Counted from the first letter of the stretch, positions 38,318 through 48,990 are shown. The stretch is DNA of 64,000 bases from Panaeolus papilionaceus (GCA_015501605.1 JADNRZ010000003.1:124001-188000), one strand, 5' to 3'. Notes: a model not told the origin generated them from the letters alone. A program made the numbers and translations.

Positions 38318-38548
38318 CCCAGGCTCCAAAATGCAGCCCCTAGCCACGCACTATGAGTTAATAATTTCTAGAGCAAGAGCGCAATAAAATGATTTATAGA
38401 GAGAGAGCCAAACATGAGCCAAATAAACCTAACGAACTCGATAGTGCGTGGTAGGGGCTGCCAGATTTGCCTGTCATGTGATGAAAAAAAAAAAAGATTG
38501 CACCTAAGTTAGGGCTACGGGATTCAGGTTGCTTTCACCGACGTGACA
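38318..38548 (+). repeat. Left terminal inverted repeat of the element
   Basis: This is the inverted partner of 39528-39758. It includes a 12-A run (38484-38495). It also contains an internal snap-back pair, 38334-38354 with 38441-38460 (cagcccctagccacgcactat against its complement, one base longer), so each arm can itself fold as a hairpin. Confidence 0.9.
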
Positions 38549-38681
38549 CCTGCGTGATACGGTCCGTCGAATGCCGCTCGCTGATAAACCACGTCTTATC
38601 TCAAACTACAATCGCAATCCATCCAGTTCGAGTACAAGTCGTAGTTAGTGCATGTAAAAATAATTTTTTACTCTTCTGCCA

Positions 38682-39452
38682 ATGTCCAATCTATCACCAT
38701 ATCATATACACCTAGATAAAATCAAGACTATCCTCAATGTCTTTGAGGATGTTGACCTATCCCTCCTTGAGTTTTTGACATGCCTATGCACCACGGAAAT
38801 CTTCACAGATCGCCCACTTGTCTCCCAGATGCCCAAAGATATAGGAAAGGTTCTGGAGATGCTCAATTCATCAACAATGCTATCAGAAAAGGTCATTAAG
38901 TGGATGATGAGCAAAGCCGAGAGCGCCTACCAGTCGCAACTTCTCCACCTCACACGGAAGATAACGGGCTTCCATTTTGTCGCGAAAAAAATCACCAGTG
39001 TTCAGTTAATGGAGGAAACAATTGTGGAGATAGGGAAAAGGATGGAGATGCACGCACCGTTTCTCTGGAGTCTATTTTCGAGCCTTTTGCTGTCGGATCC
39101 GGCTCTGGCAGCACAACGAGCTCAAGGGGCTATTGCACAGGCCCAAAAGGGCGACATGCGGCAACCTGACGGTGACATATCGATGATGGATCCAAACGGT
39201 TACTGTGCTGAATGGGAGAGCGAAGGAGAACAGAGTATTGGGGGTGAATGTAGGTGCACATCCTATTACATCCTTCTTTGTGTTGTGGAGAGCAAGAGCA
39301 ACACTCAGTTGGTACCAGCATGCCCGTTTTCCGAATTTGCGCTGGACAAGAGAGCGAATGGAGGCTTCCGTCCATGTGGTACTTGCCTCTGTAGATATGG
39401 GGTGACTACTGTGATTAACAGTCAGAGGTGTCGGTGTAGGGCATTGAATTGA
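38682..39452 (+). CDS. Element-internal ORF, possibly truncated transposon protein
   Basis: An uninterrupted 256-residue frame with a good ATG lies centrally between the two arms. The first 150 residues are helical and leucine-rich (KIKTILNVFEDVDLSLLEFL, CTTEIF, WMMSKAESAYQSQLLHLTRK, ITGFHFVAKKITS). This part recalls the N-terminal region of large basidiomycete transposon-associated proteins, in which short Leu-rich helices precede the catalytic part; that comparison is from memory. After about residue 190 the sequence turns Cys-rich and irregular (CRCTSYYILLCVVESK), as if read past a deletion junction. No DDE/D catalytic domain is present, so it is unlikely to be an active transposase. Expression is unknown. 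Confidence 0.5.
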   Translation: MSNLSPYHIHLDKIKTILNVFEDVDLSLLEFLTCLCTTEIFTDRPLVSQMPKDIGKVLEMLNSSTMLSEKVIKWMMSKAESAYQSQLLHLTRKITGFHFVAKKITSVQLMEETIVEIGKRMEMHAPFLWSLFSSLLLSDPALAAQRAQGAIAQAQKGDMRQPDGDISMMDPNGYCAEWESEGEQSIGGECRCTSYYILLCVVESKSNTQLVPACPFSEFALDKRANGGFRPCGTCLCRYGVTTVINSQRCRCRALN

Positions 39453-39527
39453 CATTGGCTTTATCGTGTCATAGTCTACGTTAATGCCCCTGTCTGGATA
39501 CTACTTTAAACTTCAATTGTGACCCGA

Positions 39528-39758
39528 TGTGACGTCGGCGAAAGCGACCTGAATCCCGTAGCCCTAACTTAGGTGCAATCTTTTTTTTTTTTCATCACAT
39601 GACAGGCAAATCTGGCAGCCCCTACCACGCACTATCGAGTTCGTTAGGTTTATTTGGCTCATGTTTGGCTCTCTCTCTATAAATCATTTTATTGCGCTCT
39701 TGCTCTAGAAATTATTAACTCATAGTGCGTGGCTAGGGGCTGCATTTTGGAGCCTGGG
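39528..39758 (-). repeat. Right terminal inverted repeat of the element
   Basis: This is the reverse complement of the left arm. It carries the matching 12-T run and a snap-back pair at 39616-39635 and 39722-39742. The first mismatch to the left arm occurs only after 212 bp. Confidence 0.9.
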
Positions 39759-39768
39759 TCGAGCCTAG

Positions 39769-42455
39769 CTATCTACCATAGTAGTAGTACCATGGGCGAG
39801 ACCTATCCCCCTCATTCTTTTTGCCCCACCATGGCCAATGCAAGATGTTAGGGATACCCAGATTACGATGGAGACTCTTGCTGCTGGACCCTGCAACAAG
39901 CGTCTCGTCATGTGCAGATGGTTTGCTGATGGATGGTTGTTGTGAGGAAGACACATTTTCATCCTCTTGATTGGCTGAGTTGTCCACAATAGGTTGTTCG
40001 TCAACCAACGTCATCGGATAATGCTGAGAAGGCATCCGCAGTAATTCAAGTATCCCAGGATGTTCCTTCACAAACCCGTCATACTGCTGGGTAAACTTTT
40101 TCAAAGCGCGCTCTGCTAAGCCGCGCTGCTGGAGGAGAAGCACAACCAGTTCTTCATCTACCACCACATTCGCTCGAGCAAGGTCATCATCGTACATCAA
40201 CAGTTGCAACTTGCAGTTGTCGATGCGGTCTACCAACCTTTGGAAAGCAATTCTCACATACTCGTTTACATTATCCCCAGACATTGGTCGCAGCCCAGTG
40301 GCGTTGTTGGCTCCTGCCAGCATCGTATCGAGGATCTGTATAGCAGAATCAAAATTGTTTCGGAAGTTTATTATTTGTGAGCCTCTTGAGATCCAGTCCT
40401 ACAGGTCCTTCAGAAAAAACTATCATGAATGTTATGTTCGAATTTACCTTCCAGTGATAATCTCGGAGACTCTCCAACCGTAATTCGGCTTTTTCGAATT
40501 GCTCGGGTTTAAACAACATATCCCACATGGTGGTTACCAGCGCCAGTCTGTATCCCGTCCCTTCACCACAAAAGGCTTTAAATATTTCCAGACACCGTTG
40601 CCTGGTACCTGGAACCCGGTTATCTCTAATGTCGTGGAAGTAGATAACGCGGAGAATAACACCGGTATTGCTGCACTGGATGTCAACAAAGCTATTAATA
40701 GCCTCGAGTAACTGTGTACGTACATTGTTTCCGCCCAGCTTTGAAGCTGTTTGAGAATACGAGATTCGGACATGTTTGGATCAGTGAATCCGGGAGTATC
40801 TAGCAAGTATATCGAGGTACTGGCCCATTGAGACTTGATTCCTACAAGCTCGTACACCGAGACATTTTGTGTGACGCCGTCTAAGCCCCCTCCAACGATA
40901 CCCAATGATCCACCCAAAGAAAGGGCTTGGATAAACTGCATATAATCAAATTCAACTCACACGCACTCATTAGTGACACATAGCCTAGGACACGTACACT
41001 GCTTTTTCCAGTTCCGGTGGGTCCCATCAAGCTATAATATAGATTGAGAATTATCAATGAGAAACGGAAAGGTTAATGGACGCACACAAAGAGATTTGAA
41101 TAGGGGACAATGTCTTCCCGTCGCACACGGCGAATAGAAATTGATGCACAAATATTATGAAGCGGTCCTGAGGAGGCGTACAGGGCAATAGGTGACTTGA
41201 GCCGTGTAACTTGGTTAGCTGGTAGTTCTTTTGCGTCGACGTTTGTGGATAGATTCTCAAGGTGTTGGTAGATACCGTTTTCCTCCATTCTGAACACCTT
41301 TAGTTTCGCTGTGACGTGTGCCTGTTTGGATAGGTACACTTCCTTTAGCGCATGGTCTCCCTGCACTGCTTCAGATCTAAGCTCCTGCTCGACGCCTTCG
41401 AGATCTATCTGTAAGGTGTGAATTCTGTCGGACAGTGCTGCCTTCGTGAGCATTTGTAGGGCTTCCGCTCCCCGAGATTGGGGTCGTAGACCAGTGAACC
41501 CATCTGCTGTCCCGATCAAGATTGTGTTCAAAACCGACATGGCCGAGGCCGACGTGTTCTCGAACCTCAGAATCGACGAGTTGATCGAGACAAGATTCTT
41601 GTCAATGTCAGTAATAAATAATGATAAGAAGGAGCTATTTCTACCTGTGATTTGAGGAGTTGAAAACGACGTTCGGCGCGTTCCTAAATCAATCATCATT
41701 GTGGTTACCTTTAGATTGAAAAAGCAGATGAGAAAAAAAACGGTATATACCATGCCTGATTCCGGTATCCTATCCCACATGGTTGTTAGGAGGGTTGTGC
41801 CGTGCTGAGATTCGTCAGTCCTCATAGCCCTCAACATGCGGAAGAGCTGCCTTTTTGAACCAGACAACCGTACATCCGTGATAGGATCGAAGTACAAGAC
41901 ATAGAAAGCCATAATACGATCACTGTTTGAATGGTGAACAACAGCGGGTGGGGGACGGCAAGAAAGACATAGGTGTCTACGCACTTAAGATCCGCTGTCC
42001 AATCCTGCACCATTTTAACAACTTCCAACTCAGATATAATTTCATCATGAAAACCTGGGATTTTAAAGATGTAGACACCGAGGCCATTCCATAACTTTGC
42101 CCTGACCCCTTGGAGCCTATATGCTATCACACCGTACGGTTCATCCCTTAGGGTTGTAGCAGCCCCCGAAGGAGTTTCAGGAGCAATAGACCGAAGGAAC
42201 TGTTGTATGTGAGGTGTTAAACAAGGACCAAGCCAACTCAGGTCCTTCAAACGTACAGAGCTTTTACCACTTGCAATGGGACCCAGGAGCCTAATCGGTC
42301 AATAATCAGCCTTAATGAGGTACGATCCGAGAATATGACACATACAAAATAATGGCAGAATATTCTGGTATCGATGATAATTCCACTGGCTCTGCTGATA
42401 TAGCACCATCGATGATGAGGTTCTCATACACAGGATCGGAGGAGACTGTCGCCAT
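39769..42455 (-). CDS. Tandem P-loop GTPase-domain protein
   Basis: The start MATVSSDP is at 42455 and the stop at 39769. Two P-loop domains follow each other and join in frame. Domain 1 has SAIILLLGPIASGKSSV (Walker A), then YIFKIPGF where a GTPase switch II DxPG would be expected, and TTMWD. Domain 2 has NLFVLMGPTGTGKSSF, IYLLDTPGF with the intact Asp, and LVTTMWD. Each is followed by a helical segment (ELRSEAVQGDHALKEVYL in the first, LAERALKKFTQQYDGF in the second). The fold resembles the AIG1/septin-like or MMR1_HSR1 group of GTPases expanded in Agaricomycetes, with unknown roles. The lost Asp suggests that domain 1 may bind but not hydrolyse nucleotide. The tail ends SRPWYYYYGR just before the transposon. 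There are about 750 residues; some exon borders are approximate, and two separate genes remain possible though less likely. Confidence 0.7.
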
Positions 42456-42918
42456 GAGATTTGCTACTTTGAGACTGTCCACAGTTAGCGGTATGAGGCG
42501 GTACGTGCGATGAGGCCTGTTGGAGTTCGCTGTGTTCAAGCGTGAAAATGGGAGAGGGTAGTTCAAGAGCGAAGTCACAGGAGCCTTGTATAATACAAAG
42601 CAGCCTCAAGGCACAGTCATGTCATCGGAATCAGTCGTGAGCCAGTCATTGATTTCAGTTATAAAAATAACCACAGTAATTTTGGAAATCACCACATTTA
42701 AATCAGGATTCAGGAATACATTTTTCAGTCTCCAGAGATTGGAGGTTGACCTCATCGAACTTTTAAAAGCTCAATCAAGGGCCGTCGTGATGTATTGAGT
42801 GCTCCTCTTGTTTTTCTCCTTTCTACCTGTATGTGGTTCTTGTCGTTGAGTAATCGACTTATCCTGCAAGAAATTCAAACGCAGTACATTGGTCACTCTT
42901 CAGCTTCAATTGTGTTCA
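42456..42918. other. Intergenic region between GTPase gene and P450-B, no gene
   Basis: The sequence holds the GTPase gene promoter and the P450-B 3' untranslated region. A frame upstream of 42455 is open but lacks an ATG. Confidence 0.45.
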
Positions 42919-45090
42919 TTAGAACTGATATCCCGTGTTTCTTATGGCCTCGATCAAATCGCGCCACGCGTCTGACCGAGGCTTGACATCGCATTCGAAA
43001 GGCACCTTTCGTCTATCATCATGTCGCGTTGTGAGTTTGATATGAGAGAGTGAGAGTGAATGAACGTACGCAAACACCCCTTCGTCCTCAAATTCATGAT
43101 TGATGTCGATCTCATTCCCGTGCTCATCTTTCGGTCTCGATAGGGTAAAACACGCCAGCACGGAGGCGAACGTAAGCCAGAGCTGAGGAAAAGTGTTAAC
43201 GAGTCCAGTACTTTCGTGAGATGCATTAGGATTCATCGAAACTCACCGTATCGCTCGCCATATGCTTCCCCACGCACACCCTATACAATGTCAATGAATG
43301 GTGTAGCGACAAAATAAATCTCGCACCTTCGGCCAAAGCCATACGCCAAAACTCGGTCGTCATCATTCAAATTGCCATGTTCATCGAAAAATCGGTCAGG
43401 GTTAAACTCATGCGAATCAGGTCCATAGCGCTTCTCGTCGCGGTTCATGGCCCTGCCAATATCTTTTTGTGAATATCGTCTCATGTTGTTGAAACTCGAC
43501 TCACCAAATATTGGCCCAGATTGCTGTGCCTGTAGGTAGCAGAGTGTCAGGCATTCTAAACGAGGCTCGAATGATTCAAACATCAGTACCTTTTGGAATT
43601 AAATATCCCTTATACCAATCATCCTCCGTATTGGCGTGTGGTGCGCAGTTTGGAAGCGGTGGACACCATCGGAGGACCTCGCGATAAATAGCCTCGATGT
43701 AAGGCAGCGATGGCCTGTCTTCGAAAGTGGGCAAGCGAGGGGGCGAACCAAGAACTTGGTCGAGCTGAGCTTGTGCTTTCGCTTGGATCTGAGGATTGAC
43801 ACTTAAATGATAAAAGAATGTGCCTGTAGAGGAGATAGTCTAAGGGTGGGTAACTCTTTGTGAATTGAATCGCACATGTTCGTAAAATCATATATTCCGT
43901 ACCGTGTCAGATGCACCTGCGGCGACTGTGTAAGTGCTAGATCCCACAATATTGGTAGGGGCGAAGGCTTACCAACGTAGACCGTGATGGCGATATCTAG
44001 CATGGCTTGTTCTTCCTCATCCGTAGCACCGATTGTAGCCTTTTTCTCCAGGAAGCTTCCCATAAAGGAAGGTATCGCGGTTCCATTTTCCTGAAGTATA
44101 CAGGTTAACGACAAGCTATTAAAAAATACAACTGAATTACCATATCGCGCTCCAGCGCTTCCATCGGGATACGCTTTGCCTCGCTCGTGAGATACCTCAC
44201 TTCTTTGGACACCTTCTGTGTCCACGTCCACGGGATGTATTTGAAAAGCGGGAAAACGTTGGCAAGACTACCACCCGGGGAGATCACCATTGCTCCGAGC
44301 TCCATGCTCTCGTCGGCAGCTAAAATGGCAGGATCATCCAGCGATTTCACTTCATAACCATACATAATCGTCAGCGGGATAGAGATTGAGAGCCTGAAAT
44401 TCAAAACTCGTTGTCATTAAAAGGATTACTTGAAGCGAATAAGACCCACATGCATTTTATTGTGGTCTTTGAATCGTGTAGGTGTATCCAATAGACCTGC
44501 CAGCATGTCATGAATTTTTCTGATTATGATGGGGTGGAATTGGTAAACGGTTTGTTCTTTGAAGTGCTGCTGGCAAATTCGTCTGCGATGGCGCCAGGGC
44601 TCGTCGTATCTCAGTGACGCCACGTTGTAATCCCATCCTATTCTATGCAGGTTGTTCAGCGACTCAGCGTGCATGGTAGGTCTGAATCTGAGGGCTCACA
44701 AATCCAAGGTCGGGAAATTAGGTCTATCTGAATATACCGCTGCCCTTCTATCAAGCAACTCTTCTGCGTCTTCCCGGGAGTTCAACACCATAATTCGAAA
44801 TCCCAGCGCGTACATATGGAGTATGTCGCCTAGAGTGTATATAGGTCATTAGAAGAATATAAAACAACCTCGCATATCATACTCTGGAATCTCTTCGACC
44901 ACTCGAGATATGTTTGTGCTGGCTTCTGGAAGGGAATGTCAAGGGCATTTCCGATAAGAAACCGGGGTTTGGGACCAGGAGGAAATGGGCCCTCGTTCCT
45001 GTTACGAGTGGTGTACCGCGCAATGAAAAACCATCCAGCTGCACATACAACCGAGAGAGCAGCAGTGGACCAGTTGGCACCGTCAGCCAT
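42919..45090 (-). CDS. Cytochrome P450 monooxygenase, copy B
   Basis: The start MADGANWST is at 45090 and the stop after ...GYQF at 42919. It has an N-terminal membrane helix, then FPPGPKPRFLIGNALDIPF, identical in core to copy A. Further motifs are VMVLNSREDAEELLDRR-like near the N-terminus, MHVGLI following RFKDHNKM, MVISPGGSLANVFPLFKYIPWTW, I-helix GASDT, K-helix EVLR-type ExxR, HEFNPDRFFDEHGNLND, and haem loop FGRRVCVGKH with the Cys ligand. About 515 residues lie in many short exons. Substrate and CYP family are unknown. Compared with copy A, most exon borders fall at the same places. The genes share strand and direction, so A and B are likely tandem duplicates now separated by the GTPase gene and the transposon. 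Confidence 0.9.
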
Positions 45091-46045
45091 GAGGTAGAAA
45101 GGAAAAACTCGGGGCAAGGGGGTGGCAGAGAGACCGTAATCGGCAGAGTAGTGCACGTCGAAGAAATCTGTGATTATATACCAGGAACTCATCTACGGGG
45201 CCCTTTATTTCTCACATGCTAGATGAAAGGATCGAGGTGGCATGGGGAGCGAGTGAGATAATGGCATCCTTCAGGACACTATCGTAACACCAGATGACAC
45301 CTGCCAATTCCAATTCAAGATATTCTTCCATCTTCTTGACACAATTGAGGAATCCGAGATCTCACGGTGTAGTATTGCGCTCTCGAGACACATGGTCTTG
45401 GAACATGGAGCAAAATGATAAACCATTATGCTCCTCGACGCAGTACATACTCCTTATCGTGGCATCTGGCTGCAGTACTTCCATGTTAAAATTTTGTAAC
45501 AGAGTGGAGTCAGTTGGCGATCATCAAAGGTAGACATCCCCGTACATCATTCCCATCAGAATGTAGGAGTCCTTGACCGACGTCAATTCGAAAGGAACGG
45601 TGTCAAGTAGCTCTCTGAAGGCTATCCTATGATAATGAAGACCCCTCGTGATTAGGCTGTTCGGACAAGGGAGTCAACCGAGCACCCACTGCCTTCTTCG
45701 ACTCTTGTGCTGGCCCGGGTCATCCAATTGGGCTCCTAATAACGTTCTGAAGTCAAGAAAAACGTCCCACAACAGGACAAGGATTCAAAAATAGCAATAT
45801 AGCAATAAAAAGGCACGATATATCTGTCGAGCGGAAGATTGAGAACAAGGTGTTTGTGCTCAGTTGCCTCGGCCATTGTTCTGTTGAGTGATCCGGCACC
45901 ACGTGACACTCGGATTTGTTGATCGCAAAATTGAAAGTCCGCCGGCACGCCTCTTGGTCTGACAAAGTTGGAAGTTGAACTTGTCTCTCCAATTTGTCTC
46001 TTGAACACAACCTTTTATTCCCTCCTTACGAGTTTTACGAAAGCT
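45091..46045. other. Divergent intergenic region P450-B / UBE2S, no gene
   Basis: The promoters of both neighbours should lie here. No open frame with a recognisable domain is present. Confidence 0.45.
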
Positions 46046-47146
46046 ATGGTATGTATGATATTATATTTAATGACAATGATCAATGCTAAATATTTCATGA
46101 TAGACTATCTCACCAGCTGTTGTGCGTCGCATAATGCGCGAACTCGGCGAAATGGAGAAGAACCCACCTGAGGGCATTCGTATTCAATCCAACGATGAGG
46201 ATATGTTAGACTTTGTTGGACTTGTTGAAGGACCTCGTGAGTGCTTAAAACGGCTGTCAAACCTTCGCAGTGTAATTAATAAATTCTTTCAGAAGGGACC
46301 CCTTACGCCGGTGGCTACTTTAAGGTCAAGTTCACGTTTAATGACGAGTTCCCTGCTGCGCCTCCAAAATGTGCGTGTTTCCCCTCGTTTCTGATGATTT
46401 TGATACTCATTATGTACCCAGGTCGATTTGCCACCAAGATCTTCCATCCAAATGTCGGGCCTACTGGAGAGATCTGTGTTAGCACCTTAAAGAAGGACTG
46501 GAAGCCAACTTACGGAATCGCACATATTCTGGTGACCGTAAAGTGCCTCCTCATCTACCCTAATCCGGAATCGGCCCTGGATGAGGAAGCAGGAAAACTA
46601 CTGCTTGAAGATTACGCAAGTTACTGCAGTCGCGCCAAGTTGATCACCAGCGTTCACGCCACTCCACGCGTCAAGCCAGTAGAATTCAACACCCCTTCCG
46701 CTCCTCAAGATGACAAGGAGTCAGCTTCTAAGCCAACCACCAGCGACACTCCTTCACAACCTACGGCATCTACATCTAAAGCTGCAACACCTGTGTCATC
46801 CACTTCTACACCTTCCATCACCACCTCTGTTTCGTCACCCAGGGTCCCTTCTACAACTTCCCGAAAATCCGCCTCACCTGGCCCCCAAAATGCGCTTAAA
46901 TCATTGCCTTCTGACAAGGAAGGCCTATCAGCTCACCCCCAGAAAGAGAGATACCCGTCTCCCTCGCCACTCAGCACGGCTGACGCCAATGTTGGGACCG
47001 GAGGCAAGCCGATAGTTGTGGGACTCGGAATGGCTTCAACAGCCGGCGTTGGTGGTGTTACAGGTACCAAAGCCGTGAAGCGGGCAGCCACAAACTCTGC
47101 TACGTCTGGTGCAGAGAAGAGGAAGAAGGCTCTTAAGAGATTGTGA
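46046..47146 (+). CDS. UBE2S: Ubiquitin-conjugating enzyme E2, UBE2S type
   Basis: Exons are 46046-46048 (the ATG alone), 46104-46236, 46293-46370 and 46422-47146, all in phase. The UBC fold (about residues 1-150) reads [61 protein letters not shown] with the catalytic Cys in [20 protein letters not shown], and [16 protein letters not shown]. This matches UBE2S more closely than other E2 families. A Ser/Thr/Pro-rich linker follows, ending in a basic tail [10 protein letters not shown]. Human UBE2S ends in a similar Lys-rich ...ALRRL tail that docks on the anaphase-promoting complex and extends Lys11-linked ubiquitin chains. The same role in mitotic exit is inferred here. The linker (about 110 residues) is longer than in animals. 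Confidence 0.9.
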
Positions 47147-47580
47147 TGTTCCACATCTGCGTTACCCTCCCATTATTATCGTCGCTCACTGTGTATTTAT
47201 GGTCTTTTTTTGTTGTCGTTTAGTTTTCCGCGTACCTTGTTTCATGCATTCAGCATATTGTAAATATATCGGCAATGTTGTTGTCTACAATTAAGCGAAT
47301 TGACCGAAGACGTTTGGTTACATGTCAACTGTGGTTATTTGACTAGGCAGTCGCCATTTTCCGGTGTCGAGATGGGCGGAACATCATCGACGCATCATCC
47401 TCCGTTGCAGATTTCCCCAATCTCCAGAATCCTTCTCACCTTCCGGAGTCGAGCTTCTCGTCAAGCTCTCACCAACTCAGTTTTTTTCACATGGTTAAGC
47501 GTACAGTATATATATCAACCCGACTGTAGTGGTTGGGATGATTTGATACCCCAAAACTCTCCTAGCAGCTACAACGCGAC
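47147..47580. other. Intergenic region UBE2S / SDR, no gene
   Basis: The left half is the UBE2S 3' region and the right half the dehydrogenase promoter. Nothing else is recognisable. Confidence 0.45.
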
Positions 47581-48990
47581 ATGGAATTGAATCTTGAAGG
47601 AGTACACGTACTCGTCACAGGTTTGTCTCACTCCTCTGTTCCACCCCTTTCTCAAGATGACTCAGTCATTTAAATTAAATTATAGGGGCTAGTGGAGGAA
47701 TCGGTCTCGCGACTGCCAATTTATTTTATGGTGCGTCACCTACTACCCCCAAGCCGCGCCGCATAGCATATCACTCACGACAATTCATACCTGCATACAC
47801 ACAGATCACGAAGCCATCGTAACAGCACACTACAACAGCAACTCCGACTCTCTCAAAGACTTCGCCACATCGCGCTCGCAAATCATCCAAGCCGACCTGC
47901 GCAAAGAAAGTGACGTGAAGCGACTCTTCAAAGAGGCCGAAGTCACATTTGGGTCGGTGCAGATCCTGGTGATCAACCATGCGGTGTCCGACCCCAAGGA
48001 TGAGTATATCTGGGAGATGTCCTTGGACAGGTGGAAGAATACCATTGAGACGAATTTGACGAGCTCGTTTTTGGTGGCGAGGGAGTATTTGAAGAATTTG
48101 AAGAATGCGTCTTCGAATTTGAGAGAGGATGCGTCTATTGTGATGATCGGGAGTACTGCGGGGAAGTATGGTATGCATGTGGTTTAGTTGTTGGTTTTTT
48201 TACGTTTACTGATTCTTTTCTTCTGCATGTTCGTTACTTTAGGTGAGGCGGGACATTCGGATTATGCTGCTACTAAGAGTGGTATGCTGGACTTTCTACA
48301 TATACTGTCAGAGACCATATATTGACTTTTATTCAGCTATGATGTACGGTCTTACAATGACGCTCAAAAATGAAATCGTCAGGATAGCACCCAAGGGAAG
48401 GGTTAACTGTGTCGCACCTGGCTGGGTAAAAACGGTAGGTCACCAGCTTTACGCCCAAGTCGTGACCATAATTGATCAAAGTATATTGACAGGCCATGGC
48501 CGAAGAATCTCTGAAGAACCCAAAAACACTCTATGCTGCCTTGGCTACGTAAGAACTTGTCTAACTCTATTGGATTATTGGGGATAGCTTATTGCTCCTT
48601 TAACACAGGACACCTCTGAAAAAAATCGCAGAGCCCGACGATATCGCAACTCAAGTCGTCCTCCTCTCGTCCAATGTTATCTCAGGGCATGTCACAGGAC
48701 AAGTACTCATGATAGAAGGCGGCATGGAAGGTGCGTCACCTCTATACCCACATCAACCTTTCATTCCTCAATTAAGGTTTCATGAAACGTAACATTAACT
48801 GTAACTGACATATTGGTTCCCTCCTCCGTTTTTCGTTGTCGTCTGATCAGGTCGTCTGCTCAACCAACCCGAAGACGTAGGCCTTGACCTCTCGCAAACC
48901 CAAACAAGCTCTTCCTCCAAATCCAAGAAGAAGAAAAAGAAAAGCGGAAACGGTGCGAAGAAGGCGTCTCCGGAACTCGACTTGGATTGA
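47581..48990 (+). CDS. Short-chain dehydrogenase/reductase (FabG-like)
   Basis: Exons include 47581-47620, 47686-47730, 47805-48170, 48243-48281 and 48337-48434; later ones carry the C-terminus to the stop at 48990. The Rossmann motif TGASGGIGLA is split by intron 1. Further hallmarks are ADLRKESDV, LVINHAVSD (in place of the usual NNAG), MIGSTAGKYGEAGHSDYAATKSA with the catalytic Ser-Tyr-Lys, and RVNCVAPGWVKTAMA. VTGQVLMIEGGM closes the SDR core. A basic C-terminal tail (KSKKKKKKSGNGAKK) follows. The fold predicts NAD(P)H-dependent reduction of a carbonyl or oxidation of an alcohol; 3-oxoacyl reductase is one option, but the substrate is not deducible. The Lys-rich extension is unusual for the family and could affect localisation. 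The gene converges on the GH3 gene with 160 bp between stops. Confidence 0.9.

Larger units (their letters stand above)
38318..39758. mobile_element. TIR transposable element (1441 bp), probably non-autonomous DNA transposon
   Basis: The element begins CCCAGGCTCC and ends GGAGCCTGGG. It is flanked by the direct repeat TCGAG (38313-38317 and 39759-39763), a 5-bp target site duplication. The arms are 231-bp inverted repeats (38318-38548 and 39528-39758); by eye the outer 212 bp are identical, so the insertion is recent. Inside is one 256-codon frame. It is much too short to hold a full transposase, suggesting a deletion derivative mobilised in trans. A 5-bp duplication with these ends does not fit a superfamily I can name safely. 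The element sits 5 bp downstream of the stop codon of the tandem-GTPase gene, in its 3' untranslated region. Confidence 0.88.

Noticed and set aside
38318..39758. Assigning the element to Transib because of the 5-bp target duplication
   Set aside because: Its ends begin CCCAGG rather than the CAC-type ends of Transib, and no transposase core is present to decide.
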